From the NCBI RefSeq assembly GCF_003710935.1, contig NZ_RHHS01000036.1, positions 1 through 64,000 of the forward strand: DNA of 64,000 nt, read 5' to 3'. A program made the translations under genes and the position numbers. Each line of letters begins with the position of its first letter. Position 1 is the first letter of the stretch. The notes below the pieces were generated by a model. The model was not told where the DNA came from, did no database searches, and worked only from the letters and a program-made list of their open reading frames with translations. This DNA is from Brevibacillus gelatini. Lineage in GTDB: Bacteria > Bacillota > Bacilli > Brevibacillales > Brevibacillaceae. This document shows positions 16,655 through 27,194 of this stretch, one piece after another.

Positions 16655-16673
16655 CTGTGGAAAAGCGATCATT

Positions 16674-16702
16674 GCCTGGTGACGCAGCCAGGCGTTTTTT
16701 TT
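16674..16702 (+). terminator. Intrinsic terminator after the YeiH-family gene
   Basis: GCCTGG and CCAGGC form a stem with an 8-base loop, followed by G and eight Ts. Confidence 0.9.
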
Positions 16703-16924
16703 GTGGATAAGAACAAAGCTTATCCCCATATGTTGATAACAGTGTGAACATCTATCCTGGTAGCGTCTATATGCTGAGTGATCGGTTATTAAGTACTTAC
16801 ATTGAATCCTTTACCTTTAAATAGACAATATGTTAAAATAAGCAAAATTTAATAAGAAAAAAATTTTTTAGTGTGAATTTTTTTAAAAAATGTACCCTTC
16901 CAGGGATTAGGGGAGTGTTTTTTT

Positions 16925-18283
16925 ATGAGGCTGCAAGAGACATTGCAACAGTCGTTGCGGTCAGAAATAGAAAAGCATCAAAAGCAAAATTCCTATACGC
17001 TGCTCAAGCTCAGTGAATTGTCTGGAATTAATCAGGGACACCTTAGTGATATTATCCGAAATAACCGACCGATGACAATCGGACAACTAGACGCCTTGGC
17101 CAAAACTTTTGGAAAGCCTCCAGGGTGGCTATATGAATTGTATACAGAAGAGTGCTTCGTCAATGAAAGGGTATCGCGGCCGCGCGTGATTCCGTACCTG
17201 ATCCGGTGCGCCGAAATCGGCTTGCATGATTGTATCCAACAGACGGTTTCCAGGTTGCTGGAACATCGAAAAAATGTCGATATCCTTTTTTCAGTGGCGG
17301 AACAACTGTTTGAAAGCGGAAAACACAAAGAGTCTGTGCCTTTTTATAACCTGGTAATTGAAAATGAGAAGGACTGCCACACAGACCGTTTTGCAATCAG
17401 CCAGTATCGGTTGTTTCGGGCATTACAAGGAATAGATGCCGAAGAAAACTGGAAGGCTGTTATCCGGTTTGAACCTTATCGAAACCGACTGCCAGAAAGT
17501 TACCAACTGGACGGCCTCTTGCATTTAAGAAAAGCGTGTTTCATGTTGCAGAAATGGAAAGAAGTAGAAAAGTACGCAGATGAGTTAAGAGCACTGGCTA
17601 TGAGAGTGTATCAAGAGGAACTGCGGAAACGAAAAAGTGGAAAGCCCTTTGAACCGTTAAAAACGGAACGGCATTTGGTTGTGTACTATGGACAAGGTTT
17701 TCTCGCCAAAGGCGTCGCGCTGCAAATGCAGGGGCTATACGAAGAAGCGAAAAAGTATATCCAGGGCTATGCTGATCTTGACTGGTTTGAACTCCTGGAT
17801 GATGTTGGGCGAAGAGAGGTTGAGAGATTCAAGCTTTGGGCAAAAGCTAATCTGTATACTTGCGATTTGCTGTTGGGACAAACCCATATCTTGGACGAGT
17901 ATTTGGACTTTTTAGAAAAGAATCCGGACGAGCTGCGAGCCGGGCTTTTAACCGTCATGGAAGCGGCCTGTAAATACGACATTGACATCGATCATGTACT
18001 GGAACGGTATTCCAAAGAAATGCGTCGATTTTGTGAACATCAGGATCAAGTTAATATTACAAGATTTATCAATTTTTGTTATTATAAAGCTGAATACGAG
18101 TTAAAGAAAGGAGGTATTAATCAAGCCCTCAAAGAAATACTATGTTGCTTGAATCTAGCTGACAGATTAAAGGATCATCAGGCTTTTAAAAGGTGTGCTG
18201 CATTGTTTTGGGAACTCCGACATCATGCAACAGAGCAACATGAACGAGTTTACCATAAATTATTAAGGAGGTTATCAGAATGA
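16925..18283 (+). CDS. HTH-TPR quorum-sensing regulator, RNPP-like receptor 2
   Basis: 452 residues. Residues about 20-75 are an XRE-type helix-turn-helix (LLKLSELSGINQGHLSDIIR, then MTIGQLDALAKTFG). The rest is all-helical, with TPR-like pairs (for example LFESGKHKESVPFYNLVIE and LQMQGLYEEAKKYIQGYA). The ATG at 16925 has GGGGAG ten bases upstream. The 222 bases before it are very AT-rich, with a possible promoter (TTTACC, then TTAAAA). Its stop overlaps the ATG of a 44-codon secreted-peptide gene by ATGA, so receptor and peptide are translationally coupled. It is the second copy of the arrangement at 13094-14536, but the two proteins have clearly diverged. Confidence 0.83.
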   Translation: MRLQETLQQSLRSEIEKHQKQNSYTLLKLSELSGINQGHLSDIIRNNRPMTIGQLDALAKTFGKPPGWLYELYTEECFVNERVSRPRVIPYLIRCAEIGLHDCIQQTVSRLLEHRKNVDILFSVAEQLFESGKHKESVPFYNLVIENEKDCHTDRFAISQYRLFRALQGIDAEENWKAVIRFEPYRNRLPESYQLDGLLHLRKACFMLQKWKEVEKYADELRALAMRVYQEELRKRKSGKPFEPLKTERHLVVYYGQGFLAKGVALQMQGLYEEAKKYIQGYADLDWFELLDDVGRREVERFKLWAKANLYTCDLLLGQTHILDEYLDFLEKNPDELRAGLLTVMEAACKYDIDIDHVLERYSKEMRRFCEHQDQVNITRFINFCYYKAEYELKKGGINQALKEILCCLNLADRLKDHQAFKRCAALFWELRHHATEQHERVYHKLLRRLSE

Positions 18284-18414
18284 AGCTCAAAGCATTGTCG
18301 TTATCACTCATGCTAATTGTAGGTTTATGCATCGGCGTTGTGGCGCCCAATGAAGTCATAACTGGTAAGAAAATACCAAATGTGCAAGCGAATACACATG
18401 GAATGGAAGGATAA
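18280..18414 (+). CDS. Putative secreted signalling peptide precursor 2 (Phr-like)
   Basis: 44 codons from ATG, with AAGGAGG nine bases upstream, overlapping the receptor stop. The product starts MKLKALSLSLMLIVGLCIG, a clear export signal. A polar part follows, ending PNVQANTHGMEG; VQA before NTHGMEG resembles the site where Phr precursors are cut. A terminator begins 20 bases after the stop. Placement and form match pheromone precursors of RNPP receptors. The mature peptide is unknown. Confidence 0.72.
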   Translation: MKLKALSLSLMLIVGLCIGVVAPNEVITGKKIPNVQANTHGMEG

Positions 18415-18434
18415 AAAAAGAGGCTACTACAGTG

Positions 18435-18467
18435 AAAAGCCAGTATCGGCAACGGTACTGGCTTTTT
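18435..18467 (+). terminator. Intrinsic terminator after peptide gene 2
   Basis: AAAAGCCAGTA and TACTGGCTTTT pair around a 10-base loop, followed by Ts. Confidence 0.9.
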
Positions 18468-18549
18468 CTATTCCCTATTTTTTCAAAGGTGAATTTTTGG
18501 GATAGTCTTGTATAGTAGGAATACCCTTATATTACATAAAAAGGAAGGT

Positions 18550-18843
18550 GTGAGTCGTTTTATCGCCGTGAAAAAAGTAGAATGGGGCAATCCTCCACCA
18601 AAAGGAATGCCCTTCACAAATAGGGAACCGCTTGCCCGCGAAGGCAAGTGTACGATCCGATTGGATAAAAACCGATATAACGAAGCTGATGTATTTAACA
18701 AGATAGAAGAATTGCGAAGACAGTTAGTAGAACTTGTTCAAGAAAAAGGTTTTGACAACGTAGAAGTGATCGAGCTGAGCCAACGCCTGGACGAATATAT
18801 TGTCCAGTTCCAAAGCAGAATGAATGCGAAGTCGATCATTTGA
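18550..18843 (+). CDS. Spo0E-like aspartyl-phosphate phosphatase 2
   Basis: About 97 residues. The C-terminal half, KIEELRRQLVELVQEKGF, then EVIELSQRLDEYIVQF, is the Spo0E helix pair with an SQRLD version of the signature. The N-terminal 50 residues (WGNPPPKGMPF and following) are not recognised. The start is uncertain: GTG at 18550 has AAGGA four bases upstream, GTG at 18568 has no good site, and the frame is open from 18508. It lies 83 bases after the terminator of receptor-peptide cassette 2, matching the order in cassette 1. Target Spo0A is inferred from the family. Confidence 0.83.
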   Translation: MSRFIAVKKVEWGNPPPKGMPFTNREPLAREGKCTIRLDKNRYNEADVFNKIEELRRQLVELVQEKGFDNVEVIELSQRLDEYIVQFQSRMNAKSII

Positions 18844-18959
18844 GGTTTGGAGGGGCTGTCCACAATCCGGTTGCCGAATGTTCAGCGGCGAGAATTTGCG
18901 CGGTCCCTCACCAGTCCTTTCGGGGGTAGTGCCAGCCCGCAAAGCGCTTTTGCCTAAAG

Positions 18960-18991
18960 AAAAAACCTCCTGCCCAGAGGAGGTTTTTGTG
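18960..18991. terminator. Bidirectional terminator between spo0E-like gene 2 and ptsH
   Basis: AACCTCCT and AGGAGGTT form an 8-bp stem flanked by A and T runs, so it can stop transcripts from either side. It is 6 bases beyond the ptsH stop. The 115 bases between 18844 and 18958 are GC-rich and hold nothing I can name. Confidence 0.88.
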
Positions 18992-18996
18992 AAAAT

Positions 18997-19257
18997 TTAT
19001 CCTTCTTGCGACAGCAGCACTTTTTCCAGCGCAGCAACCGCTTCGTTCTCATCCACGCCATCGGCAATCAGGGTGATTTCTTCCCCTTTGGCAATCGCCG
19101 AAGCCATAATTCCCATAATGCTCTTTCCGTTGACTGTCTTGTCCTTTTTGACAAGCTTGATTTCACTGGCAAAGGACGTGGCCACTTTCACAAAATTGGC
19201 TGCCGGTCTCGCATGCAAGCCGTGCGGCAGTTGGACTACAATTTTCTTCTCTACCAT
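18997..19257 (-). CDS. ptsH: Phosphocarrier protein HPr
   Basis: General PTS phosphocarrier, 86 residues. His15 in LPHGLHARPAANF takes phosphate from enzyme I, and Ser46 in VNGKSIMGIM is the HPr kinase site, so it can act in CcpA-dependent catabolite control. It is the last gene of a run that starts with mtlA. A ribosome site AAGGAGGG stands just before it in the 14 bases after ptsI. Confidence 0.97.
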   Translation of the reverse strand: MVEKKIVVQLPHGLHARPAANFVKVATSFASEIKLVKKDKTVNGKSIMGIMASAIAKGEEITLIADGVDENEAVAALEKVLLSQEG

Positions 19258-19271
19258 CCTGTTGTCCCTCC

Positions 19272-21008
<1,737 letters not shown>

Positions 21009-21018
21009 CGACCTTTCC

Positions 21019-22179
21019 TTACTTGATACTTGTCCACTCTTGCATCAGCCGTGCTTGCCTGCGCACCACTTCCTCCAGCGGATGATCTGCCGGAATGCCC
21101 GTGCTGTTGCGCAACACATATTCCCACCCGAATTGTTTCAAGTCTGACTGGATGCGCACCGCTTCCTCGTCCTCTGGCGAGTCAAACAACAGCGCTGCGG
21201 CAATCGCCAGCCCCAAATGCTCGGGATTGATTCCTCTCTCCATGCATTCCACAGCCGGGCCCACCAGTCGATCGTGGCGGGACAGCTTGCGAAGCGGCGA
21301 ACGCCCTACCCGAACGACATCGTCCGAAAGCAACGGGTTTGCGAAGCGCGCCAAAATTTTCTCGATATACTGTGCATGCGACTGCTCGTCAAAGCCGTAC
21401 TTGGCTACCAGCAGAGCCCCTGTCTCTTGCAAGGCACCGCGCACAGCCTTGGCCACCTTCTCGTTTTGCATGGCCTCATCAATCGTTTTCATTCCCAACT
21501 GATAGCCAAGATAAGCAATCACGGCATGGCCGGTATTGACAGTAAACAGCTTTCTCTCGATATACGGAGCCAAATCGTCCACATAGGTGACGCCTTCAAT
21601 CTGCGGGACGTCTCCAACCATTTGCGAGCGATCCACGGCCCACTCGAAAAACGGCTCAACCGTAACCAGCAGCTTGTCTTCGTGCTGCTGGATCGGCACA
21701 ATGCGGTCTACTGCCGCATTCGGAAACCCGATCAGCTTGGCCGCTTCCGCCCGCAGTTCTTCCGAAAGCCGGGCAAAGACGTGCTCTTTCAGCTTGGCGC
21801 TTCCGCCAATCATGTTTTCGCAGGCGATTACATTGAGTGGACGCGGATTGTCTGCCAATCGCTTCGCAATGCCTGCCGCAATCGCTCCCGATATCGGTCC
21901 AAGCACGTTTGGCCCGACAGCCGTAGTCACCAGATCAGCGGTAGCAATGGCCGAAGCGACAGCTTCAACATCTTGCCCATGAATCGCACGTACTCCTTCT
22001 ACGACCGACTGGGGATTTCCTGCTGTTGCCAATTGGACGTGATACATTTTTCGCTCGTTCAACTCGTCGACCAGTGCTGTGTTCACATCGACAAACACAA
22101 CCTCGTAGCCTGCCTGACTCAACAGTTGGCCGATAAAGCCCCGCCCGATATTGCCTGCTCCGAAATGGACTGCCAGCAT
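21019..22179 (-). CDS. mtlD: Mannitol-1-phosphate 5-dehydrogenase
   Basis: Oxidises mannitol 1-phosphate to fructose 6-phosphate with NAD. 386 residues, usual length. The NAD-binding motif [18 protein letters not shown] is at the N terminus. VDRIVPIQ and the substrate region [13 protein letters not shown], then the basic [12 protein letters not shown], are as in the polyol dehydrogenase family. It follows mtlF by 6 bases and precedes ptsI by 10. Confidence 0.97.
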   Translation of the reverse strand: MLAVHFGAGNIGRGFIGQLLSQAGYEVVFVDVNTALVDELNERKMYHVQLATAGNPQSVVEGVRAIHGQDVEAVASAIATADLVTTAVGPNVLGPISGAIAAGIAKRLADNPRPLNVIACENMIGGSAKLKEHVFARLSEELRAEAAKLIGFPNAAVDRIVPIQQHEDKLLVTVEPFFEWAVDRSQMVGDVPQIEGVTYVDDLAPYIERKLFTVNTGHAVIAYLGYQLGMKTIDEAMQNEKVAKAVRGALQETGALLVAKYGFDEQSHAQYIEKILARFANPLLSDDVVRVGRSPLRKLSRHDRLVGPAVECMERGINPEHLGLAIAAALLFDSPEDEEAVRIQSDLKQFGWEYVLRNSTGIPADHPLEEVVRRQARLMQEWTSIK

Positions 22180-22185
22180 GCGCGA

Positions 22186-22620
22186 TTACACCTCCTCGGT
22201 GAACATCGCCAGGATTTCTTCTGCTGTGGCAGCCTGGACGATCCGCTTCACGTTTTCTTCCTCCGCGCAAAGGATCGCGATATTGGACAGAACCTCCAGA
22301 TGCTCGTCGCCTACTGCCGCAATTCCGACCAGAAGATAGGCCGTATTCCCTTCGCCAAAATCGACGCCATCCGGCACCTGCACAACCGAGATTCCCGTTG
22401 AGCGGATCTCTGCCTTCGCTTCGTTCGTGCCATGCGGGATCGCTACGCCGCTGCCAATGTAGGTGGTCGCCAGTTCCTCGCGCTCCAGCATTTTTTCCAC
22501 GTATTGAGCGGTCACGTGTCCGGCTTGAACCAGCAGCTCGCCTGCCAGTCTGATTGCTTCTTCCTTGTTCGCTGCCTTTGCATTCAGTTTGATTTTCTCT
22601 GTGGTCAGTATGTTTTTCAT
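22186..22620 (-). CDS. mtlF: Mannitol PTS EIIA component
   Basis: Phosphorylated by HPr and passes the phosphate to the EIIB domain of MtlA. 144 residues from the ATG at 22620, which overlaps the mtlR stop (ATGA) and has GGGAG eight bases upstream. The active His is in GSGVAIPHGTNEAK near residue 65. It is a free EIIA, so MtlA lacks that domain, in agreement with the mtlA gene at 24790. Confidence 0.96.
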   Translation of the reverse strand: MKNILTTEKIKLNAKAANKEEAIRLAGELLVQAGHVTAQYVEKMLEREELATTYIGSGVAIPHGTNEAKAEIRSTGISVVQVPDGVDFGEGNTAYLLVGIAAVGDEHLEVLSNIAILCAEEENVKRIVQAATAEEILAMFTEEV

Positions 22621-24725
22621 TTTGTGCTCTCCCATCCTGTCTTTTGCTGGCAAAAGGCATATAGCCTGCCTGCTATATAATCAGCAATATGCTGTGGTTC
22701 TCCAGTCTTCAACAAGTTCTGCATGTCTTCCTCGATCAATAGTGAGCTGACCTCGCTGAGCACCTCCAGCCCTTCCTTGGGCACTTCCTTTGGCCCCAGC
22801 AGAAGCAGCAGCAAATCAACCTGCATTTCCTCTTCGTCCATTGAGCAAAGCGACACGGGCTGCTCCAGACGGTGAAACGTAAACGACGCTTTCTTCACCG
22901 CCTCGTTTCTGCCGTGGAACAGTGCCATCGACGTGCCGGGTATCCCCAGCCCGCCAAGCTTTTCGCGAGCGATCAATTGCTCGACGACAGCTTCCGTCCC
23001 CAGGACGGTTTCCTTTTTTTCCAACTCTGTGCAAATGTCCCGCAAAAGAGCCGGTATATCGCGCTGGCTGTTACTGATATGCTGTCCCCATAAACCATCG
23101 AGAATCTGATTGGCGTAAGTGGCATAGAGCTGCATCGCCTTCAGTCGTTCCTGCGACTGTCTGCCAGGCAGCATGAGTTTGCTTTCCTTTTTCGCCGCCC
23201 CCACCTGAATGGGACGGTTGTGCAGATGAAACTTGATTTTTTGAATGTCGTCCTGCGGCAACAGCGGGCTGACGACAACGTATTCTGCCGGGTCGAGCGC
23301 CAGCGGCAGGGTGGAAATAATCAGATCGTAGTCGCTCTGCGGCACGTTGCCCAGATCGAACATGGACAAATTCCGCAAGCTGACGATCTCGGGTATTTCT
23401 TTTTTAATGCGCATCGCCAAAATTTTCGAGGAGCCAATACCGCTGGAGCAGACGACCAAGGCCCGATAGCGCTGATGCTCCATCTGCCCCCTCTCCAGCG
23501 CTGCCCCCAAATGCATTACCAGATAGCCAACCTCTTCCTCCGGCACTTGCAGTTCCGGCAGGAGGACAGCTACCGCCTCCTTCGCTACCGTAAACAGCTC
23601 CGGGTAGTTTTGCTTGATCTGGCCGAGAATCGGATTGTGGATCTCCATCTGGCGCCTGAGCCTGTACAGCGCCGGCTCCAGATGCGTCAGCAGGCCGTGA
23701 TACAAGGACGTATCCTCCCGCAGTGAAAGCCCGAGACGCTCTTCACACAGGGCAATGAACCGTGCCGTCAAGGCAGCCAGTTCGGTATTCTCCATCCAGA
23801 CGGCGTCCTCGGGGGAATGCCGCAGCTTTGCTCCGCGCAAATGCATCGTAATATAGCCGATTTCATCAGGCGGAATCTCCATTTGAAAAATGTGCTGCAG
23901 TCGCTCCATGATGTTTTCCGCCACGATGTATTCAGGGGTGCCGGCCAGTTCGCCGAGCGTATGCTCATCAAAGCGAATTTTTTCCCCTTTTTCAATCCGC
24001 TCCATCGCCAGTGCCAAATGCGCGACCAGGCCGATATAGGCGCTGTCCGCGAGCGGATACGGCAGCTCGGCTTCGAGATGGCTCAGGGCATTTTCCACCT
24101 TCATCAGCTTTTCCCGGTCAATCAGCGACAAAAGCCGCCGGGAAATCGAATCCATGTCCCGCGTTGTCTTGTTTTGAATGTTTTCCTTGATAATGCCGAT
24201 CAGCTCATGGTCATCGAGATACTCGGCCATCAAGCGACTGATCGCTCTTCTTTTGGAGGCTTCATTTCCCTGCAGCTCGACCCCGTATCCCCGCTTTCGC
24301 AAGAGGGTCAGGTCGTAGCGGCCGAGCATTTCCTCCAGATCATCCAGATCGTGGCTGATCGTAGCGGTCGTCACCTTCAGATCAATCGCCAGTGAAATCA
24401 GCTTGACTGGCTCAGTGGCTGCCAGCAGGGAGCAGAGGATGATCGCCTTGCGTTCCTCAGCGGTAAACTCCGTCGTCGTCTGGTGCAAGACAGACATTTT
24501 CAGCGCGAGCTTCTGCTCGGCTGTCCCCGCAACCTCCACCCCGGCCCCCGTCTTGCGCACCAGCTCCAGGCCGCTTTCGGCAAACAGCGGGGCGAGGGCG
24601 TCCAGTTCCCTGTGAACCGTTCGGGTACTCACGCCGATTCGCTCGGCAATCTGCGCTACAGTAATGCCCTTTTCCTCTTGCAATAAAATTTCCATGATTG
24701 ATCGCTGCCGTGAGGATACATGCAT
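22617..24725 (-). CDS. mtlR: Mannitol operon activator MtlR (PRD regulator)
   Basis: PTS-controlled DNA-binding activator, 702 residues, close to the Bacillus protein. N-terminal HTH domains (KGITVAQIAERIGVSTRTVHREL, and a second one near residue 100), two PTS regulation domains with conserved His (MHLRGAKLRHS; HLEPALYRLRRQM), an EIIB-like domain with Cys in VVCSSGIGSSKILA, and a C-terminal EIIA-like domain (GLGIPGTSMALFHGR). Phosphorylation by HPr and the EII proteins tunes its activity. It lies between mtlA and mtlF. A hairpin at 24759-24780 between mtlA and mtlR may lower read-through from mtlA. Confidence 0.96.
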   Translation of the reverse strand: MHVSSRQRSIMEILLQEEKGITVAQIAERIGVSTRTVHRELDALAPLFAESGLELVRKTGAGVEVAGTAEQKLALKMSVLHQTTTEFTAEERKAIILCSLLAATEPVKLISLAIDLKVTTATISHDLDDLEEMLGRYDLTLLRKRGYGVELQGNEASKRRAISRLMAEYLDDHELIGIIKENIQNKTTRDMDSISRRLLSLIDREKLMKVENALSHLEAELPYPLADSAYIGLVAHLALAMERIEKGEKIRFDEHTLGELAGTPEYIVAENIMERLQHIFQMEIPPDEIGYITMHLRGAKLRHSPEDAVWMENTELAALTARFIALCEERLGLSLREDTSLYHGLLTHLEPALYRLRRQMEIHNPILGQIKQNYPELFTVAKEAVAVLLPELQVPEEEVGYLVMHLGAALERGQMEHQRYRALVVCSSGIGSSKILAMRIKKEIPEIVSLRNLSMFDLGNVPQSDYDLIISTLPLALDPAEYVVVSPLLPQDDIQKIKFHLHNRPIQVGAAKKESKLMLPGRQSQERLKAMQLYATYANQILDGLWGQHISNSQRDIPALLRDICTELEKKETVLGTEAVVEQLIAREKLGGLGIPGTSMALFHGRNEAVKKASFTFHRLEQPVSLCSMDEEEMQVDLLLLLLGPKEVPKEGLEVLSEVSSLLIEEDMQNLLKTGEPQHIADYIAGRLYAFCQQKTGWESTK

Positions 24726-24758
24726 GCCCTTGCTCCCTCCTTAACGCCAAAGAGGGAA

Positions 24759-24780
24759 AACGCTAGCTTTCACTAGCGTT
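24759..24780 (-). terminator. Hairpin between mtlA and mtlR
   Basis: AACGCTAG and CTAGCGTT pair around a 6-base loop; only two extra Ts follow, then C. It may be a partial terminator or an mRNA processing site that sets different levels of mtlA and downstream genes. Confidence 0.55.
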
Positions 24781-24789
24781 GCTCCCTTT

Positions 24790-26223
24790 TTATCCCAGCC
24801 GTTTGACCAACTTGTCATACTCCGGACTATTCAAGAAGTTATCAATGGAAATATGCTCGGCAGACGGTGCTTTTGCCCGCGCTCTTTCTGTCAGCGACTT
24901 GTGCGTAATGACGATGTCGGCATCATCAGGAATGTCGTTGATCGCAGTGTTGATAACCGTGATCTCGCCAAGTCCGGCATCCTTGAACTTTTTGCGCAGG
25001 GATGCAGCCCCCATTGCGCTGGAGCCCATGCCAGCGTCGCAAGAAAAGACTACTTTTTTCACATTCGCAGCAATCACTGCTTTCGCTGCTGCTACTTCAT
25101 CTGCTCCTGCTACCGGCTGCTTTTTGCCTTTCAGCTCCTGCATTTTCTCCGTTGCTTTGTCCAACTCATCCTCATCGGACTTACTGCTCATTTTCAGCAA
25201 GGCAGCCGCGATGACGAAGGAAACGACTGTCGCTGCAACAACCCCTGCCAACACTGGCAGCAAACCGCCCCGCGGAGCCATTGCACTGAGAGCGAAAATG
25301 CTGCCTGGCGATGGCGGTGCCACCAACCCTGCTCCGAGCAGCGTGAAGGTGAAGACCCCTGCCATACCGCCGCCGATTACTGCCAAAACAAGGCGCGGAT
25401 TCATCAAAATGTACGGGAAGTAAATCTCATGAATACCGCCGAAGAAGTGAATGATAACCGCACCTGGCGCCGACTGCTTGGCGTTGCCGCGCCCTGCCAG
25501 CCAGTATGCCAGTAGGATTCCCAAACCTGGCCCCGGGTTTGTCTCCAGCAGGAAAAAGATAGATTGCCCTGTCCTCGCCGACTCTTCCAGTCCAATCGGG
25601 CTGAAAATACCATGGTTAATCGCGTTGTTCAAGAACAGCATCTTCGCCGGCTCGACCAAAATGCTGGCAAGCGGCAACAATCCTGCATCGACGATAACCT
25701 GTACACCGGACGCGAGCGCCTTGCTCAGCCCGGTTACGACCGGACCAATCGCCAGGAAAGCAAGCAGCGTGAGCAGACCGCCGATAATTCCTGCCGAAAA
25801 GTTGTTAACCAACATTTCAAAACCGGAACGAACCTTGCCTTCGAACAGTTGGTCCACTTTTTTGATGACCCAACCGCCCAGAGGACCCATAATCATGGCC
25901 CCTAAAAACATCGGGATGTCTGATCCGACTACGACCCCCATTGTTGCGACAGCACCTACGACACCACCGCGCACATCGTGAATCATTTTTCCGCCCGTGT
26001 ATCCGATCAGAAGCGGCAACAGATACGTAATCATCGGGCCGACCAGCTTGGCCAGATTCTCGTTAGGCAGCCAGCCTGTCGGGATAAACAGCGCCGTAAT
26101 CAATCCCCAGGCGATAAACGCACCGATATTCGGCATTACCATTGCACTGAGAAACCGCCCAAACTTTTGTACCGAGACTCGCAAACTGCCGGAAGCTTGA
26201 TTCTTTGTCGCCAAGTTCTCCAT
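24790..26223 (-). CDS. mtlA: Mannitol PTS permease EIICB
   Basis: Membrane transporter that takes up mannitol and phosphorylates it. 477 residues from the ATG at 26223, seven bases after AAAGGAGGG; an open extension to 26283 is rejected. EIIC domain with about eight membrane segments (from MVMPNIGAFIAWGLITALF), the GGIHEIYFPYILMNP motif that binds sugar, then a charged linker and an EIIB domain with the phospho-Cys in VVFSCDAGMGSSAMGA. There is no EIIA domain. It is the first gene of the cluster, behind a promoter with a cre site. Confidence 0.97.
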   Translation of the reverse strand: MENLATKNQASGSLRVSVQKFGRFLSAMVMPNIGAFIAWGLITALFIPTGWLPNENLAKLVGPMITYLLPLLIGYTGGKMIHDVRGGVVGAVATMGVVVGSDIPMFLGAMIMGPLGGWVIKKVDQLFEGKVRSGFEMLVNNFSAGIIGGLLTLLAFLAIGPVVTGLSKALASGVQVIVDAGLLPLASILVEPAKMLFLNNAINHGIFSPIGLEESARTGQSIFFLLETNPGPGLGILLAYWLAGRGNAKQSAPGAVIIHFFGGIHEIYFPYILMNPRLVLAVIGGGMAGVFTFTLLGAGLVAPPSPGSIFALSAMAPRGGLLPVLAGVVAATVVSFVIAAALLKMSSKSDEDELDKATEKMQELKGKKQPVAGADEVAAAKAVIAANVKKVVFSCDAGMGSSAMGAASLRKKFKDAGLGEITVINTAINDIPDDADIVITHKSLTERARAKAPSAEHISIDNFLNSPEYDKLVKRLG

Positions 26224-26289
26224 ACTGGACCCTCCTTTACCCTCTCTATAAATTGTTGACAAGATTAAATTAATAATGTGCACACCTCA

Positions 26290-26318
26290 AATATAAAGCG
26301 TTTACATAAGCGTCACAA
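26290..26318 (-). promoter_or_regulatory. mtlA promoter with cre site in its spacer
   Basis: Minus strand TTGTGA (26318-26313), 17-base spacer, TATATT (26295-26290). The spacer and -10 are overlapped by TGTAAACGCTTTA (26306-26294), which fits the CcpA cre consensus in all but one position. CcpA with Ser46-phosphorylated HPr would block RNA polymerase directly. Confidence 0.7.
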
Positions 26319-26379
26319 CAAAATCAAAGCGCGAATTTGTCGTTCTCATTGTTGCCAAAACTTAATAACCTACGCACAT

Positions 26380-26411
26380 AAAAAAGACTCCAGCCCCCAA
26401 AGCCGAAGTCT
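26380..26411 (-). terminator. Terminator after the PepSY gene
   Basis: Minus strand AGACT, a G/C-rich interior (CGGC and GCTGG), AGTCT and six Ts, 8 bases past the stop codon. Confidence 0.75.
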
Positions 26412-26418
26412 CTTCTCC

Positions 26419-26727
26419 TTAAAAATCTTCTCTTTCCACCTTCATTACTTTTCCCGTTTCCGCATTGACCTCTACTTCGTACACCTGGTTCTGGTCGGTC
26501 AAAATGATGAACTCGTACACAAGCACGCCGTTTTCCGTGTCCAGCTCCGCGTGCAGCACGCGGCCTTGCACTTGCTGCAGGGCGATTTGCCTTGCCTGCT
26601 CCTGCGTAATACGCATCGGCTCTACTGCTGCTGCCTGGGTGTTTACTGCGTGAATCGGCGCAGGTATTGCCGCTCCGAGTGCCACTGCCAGCGCGACTGC
26701 TGCGGTCCAGGGGATTGGGGTTTTCAT
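26419..26727 (-). CDS. Secreted PepSY-domain protein
   Basis: 102 residues. The first 28 residues are a signal peptide (MKTPIPWTAAVALAVALGA, Ala-rich cut region). The rest is one PepSY domain: ITQEQARQIALQQVQGRVL, then YEFIILTDQNQVYEVEVNAETGKVM. Such domains occur in protease propeptides and in free extracytoplasmic proteins thought to inhibit or bind proteases. The ATG at 26727 has AAAGGAGG ten bases upstream. It appears to be a single-gene unit. Confidence 0.85.
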   Translation of the reverse strand: MKTPIPWTAAVALAVALGAAIPAPIHAVNTQAAAVEPMRITQEQARQIALQQVQGRVLHAELDTENGVLVYEFIILTDQNQVYEVEVNAETGKVMKVEREDF

Positions 26728-27194
26728 GGATGGGCTTCCTCCTTTGATGTATCGCATAACAAATCATTCAGTAGTCTGACCAATCTGCTCGGTTACATGC
26801 AAGTGAAAGCCTCTGTTCATCACTCTAAGCTTTACAAAGTGATACTCGTTCACTCCACAAGAAGGATTGGCTTGTCCAGCTTTGGATTTTCAAAGCCAGG
26901 CATTTGCACTTCTGCAAACATAACAATAGAAGTTGAATAGTTATCTTGAAGTTATCCGAACTCGTATTAAGCACGATTTTGATGATTTTGTGAAAGGATT
27001 CATACTAGAGTTGATTATTCTCATTTTTTACCATAAAATTCTTTCGGATGAAAATATTAACAATTTAATACTTATTTATATTTATTTTGAAAGGAGGAAT
27101 GACTCAGTAAATAGATTTGCATCTTGTAAAAAGTGAATTTTCGGGTTAAGCATGCAAGTTTTGTTTGCAACAAACTAAAAAGGAGTGTCTTGCG
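26728..27194. other. Intergenic region, no recognised gene
   Basis: The region becomes AT-rich toward the right, marking the left edge of the accessory islet. A frame of 67 codons at 26933-27136 has no usable ribosome site and a product I cannot recognise. A short inverted repeat GTTTG/CAAAC lies near 27155. Nothing else is supported. Confidence 0.4.

Noticed and set aside
18844-18958. Possible structured RNA between spo0E-like gene 2 and ptsH
   Set aside because: The segment is GC-rich with several short complementary pieces, but no known riboswitch consensus could be fitted, and it lies downstream of both flanking genes.
26933-27136. 67-codon frame before the secreted toxin-like gene
   Set aside because: Starts with TTG without a ribosome site, low-complexity AT-rich composition, no recognisable product.
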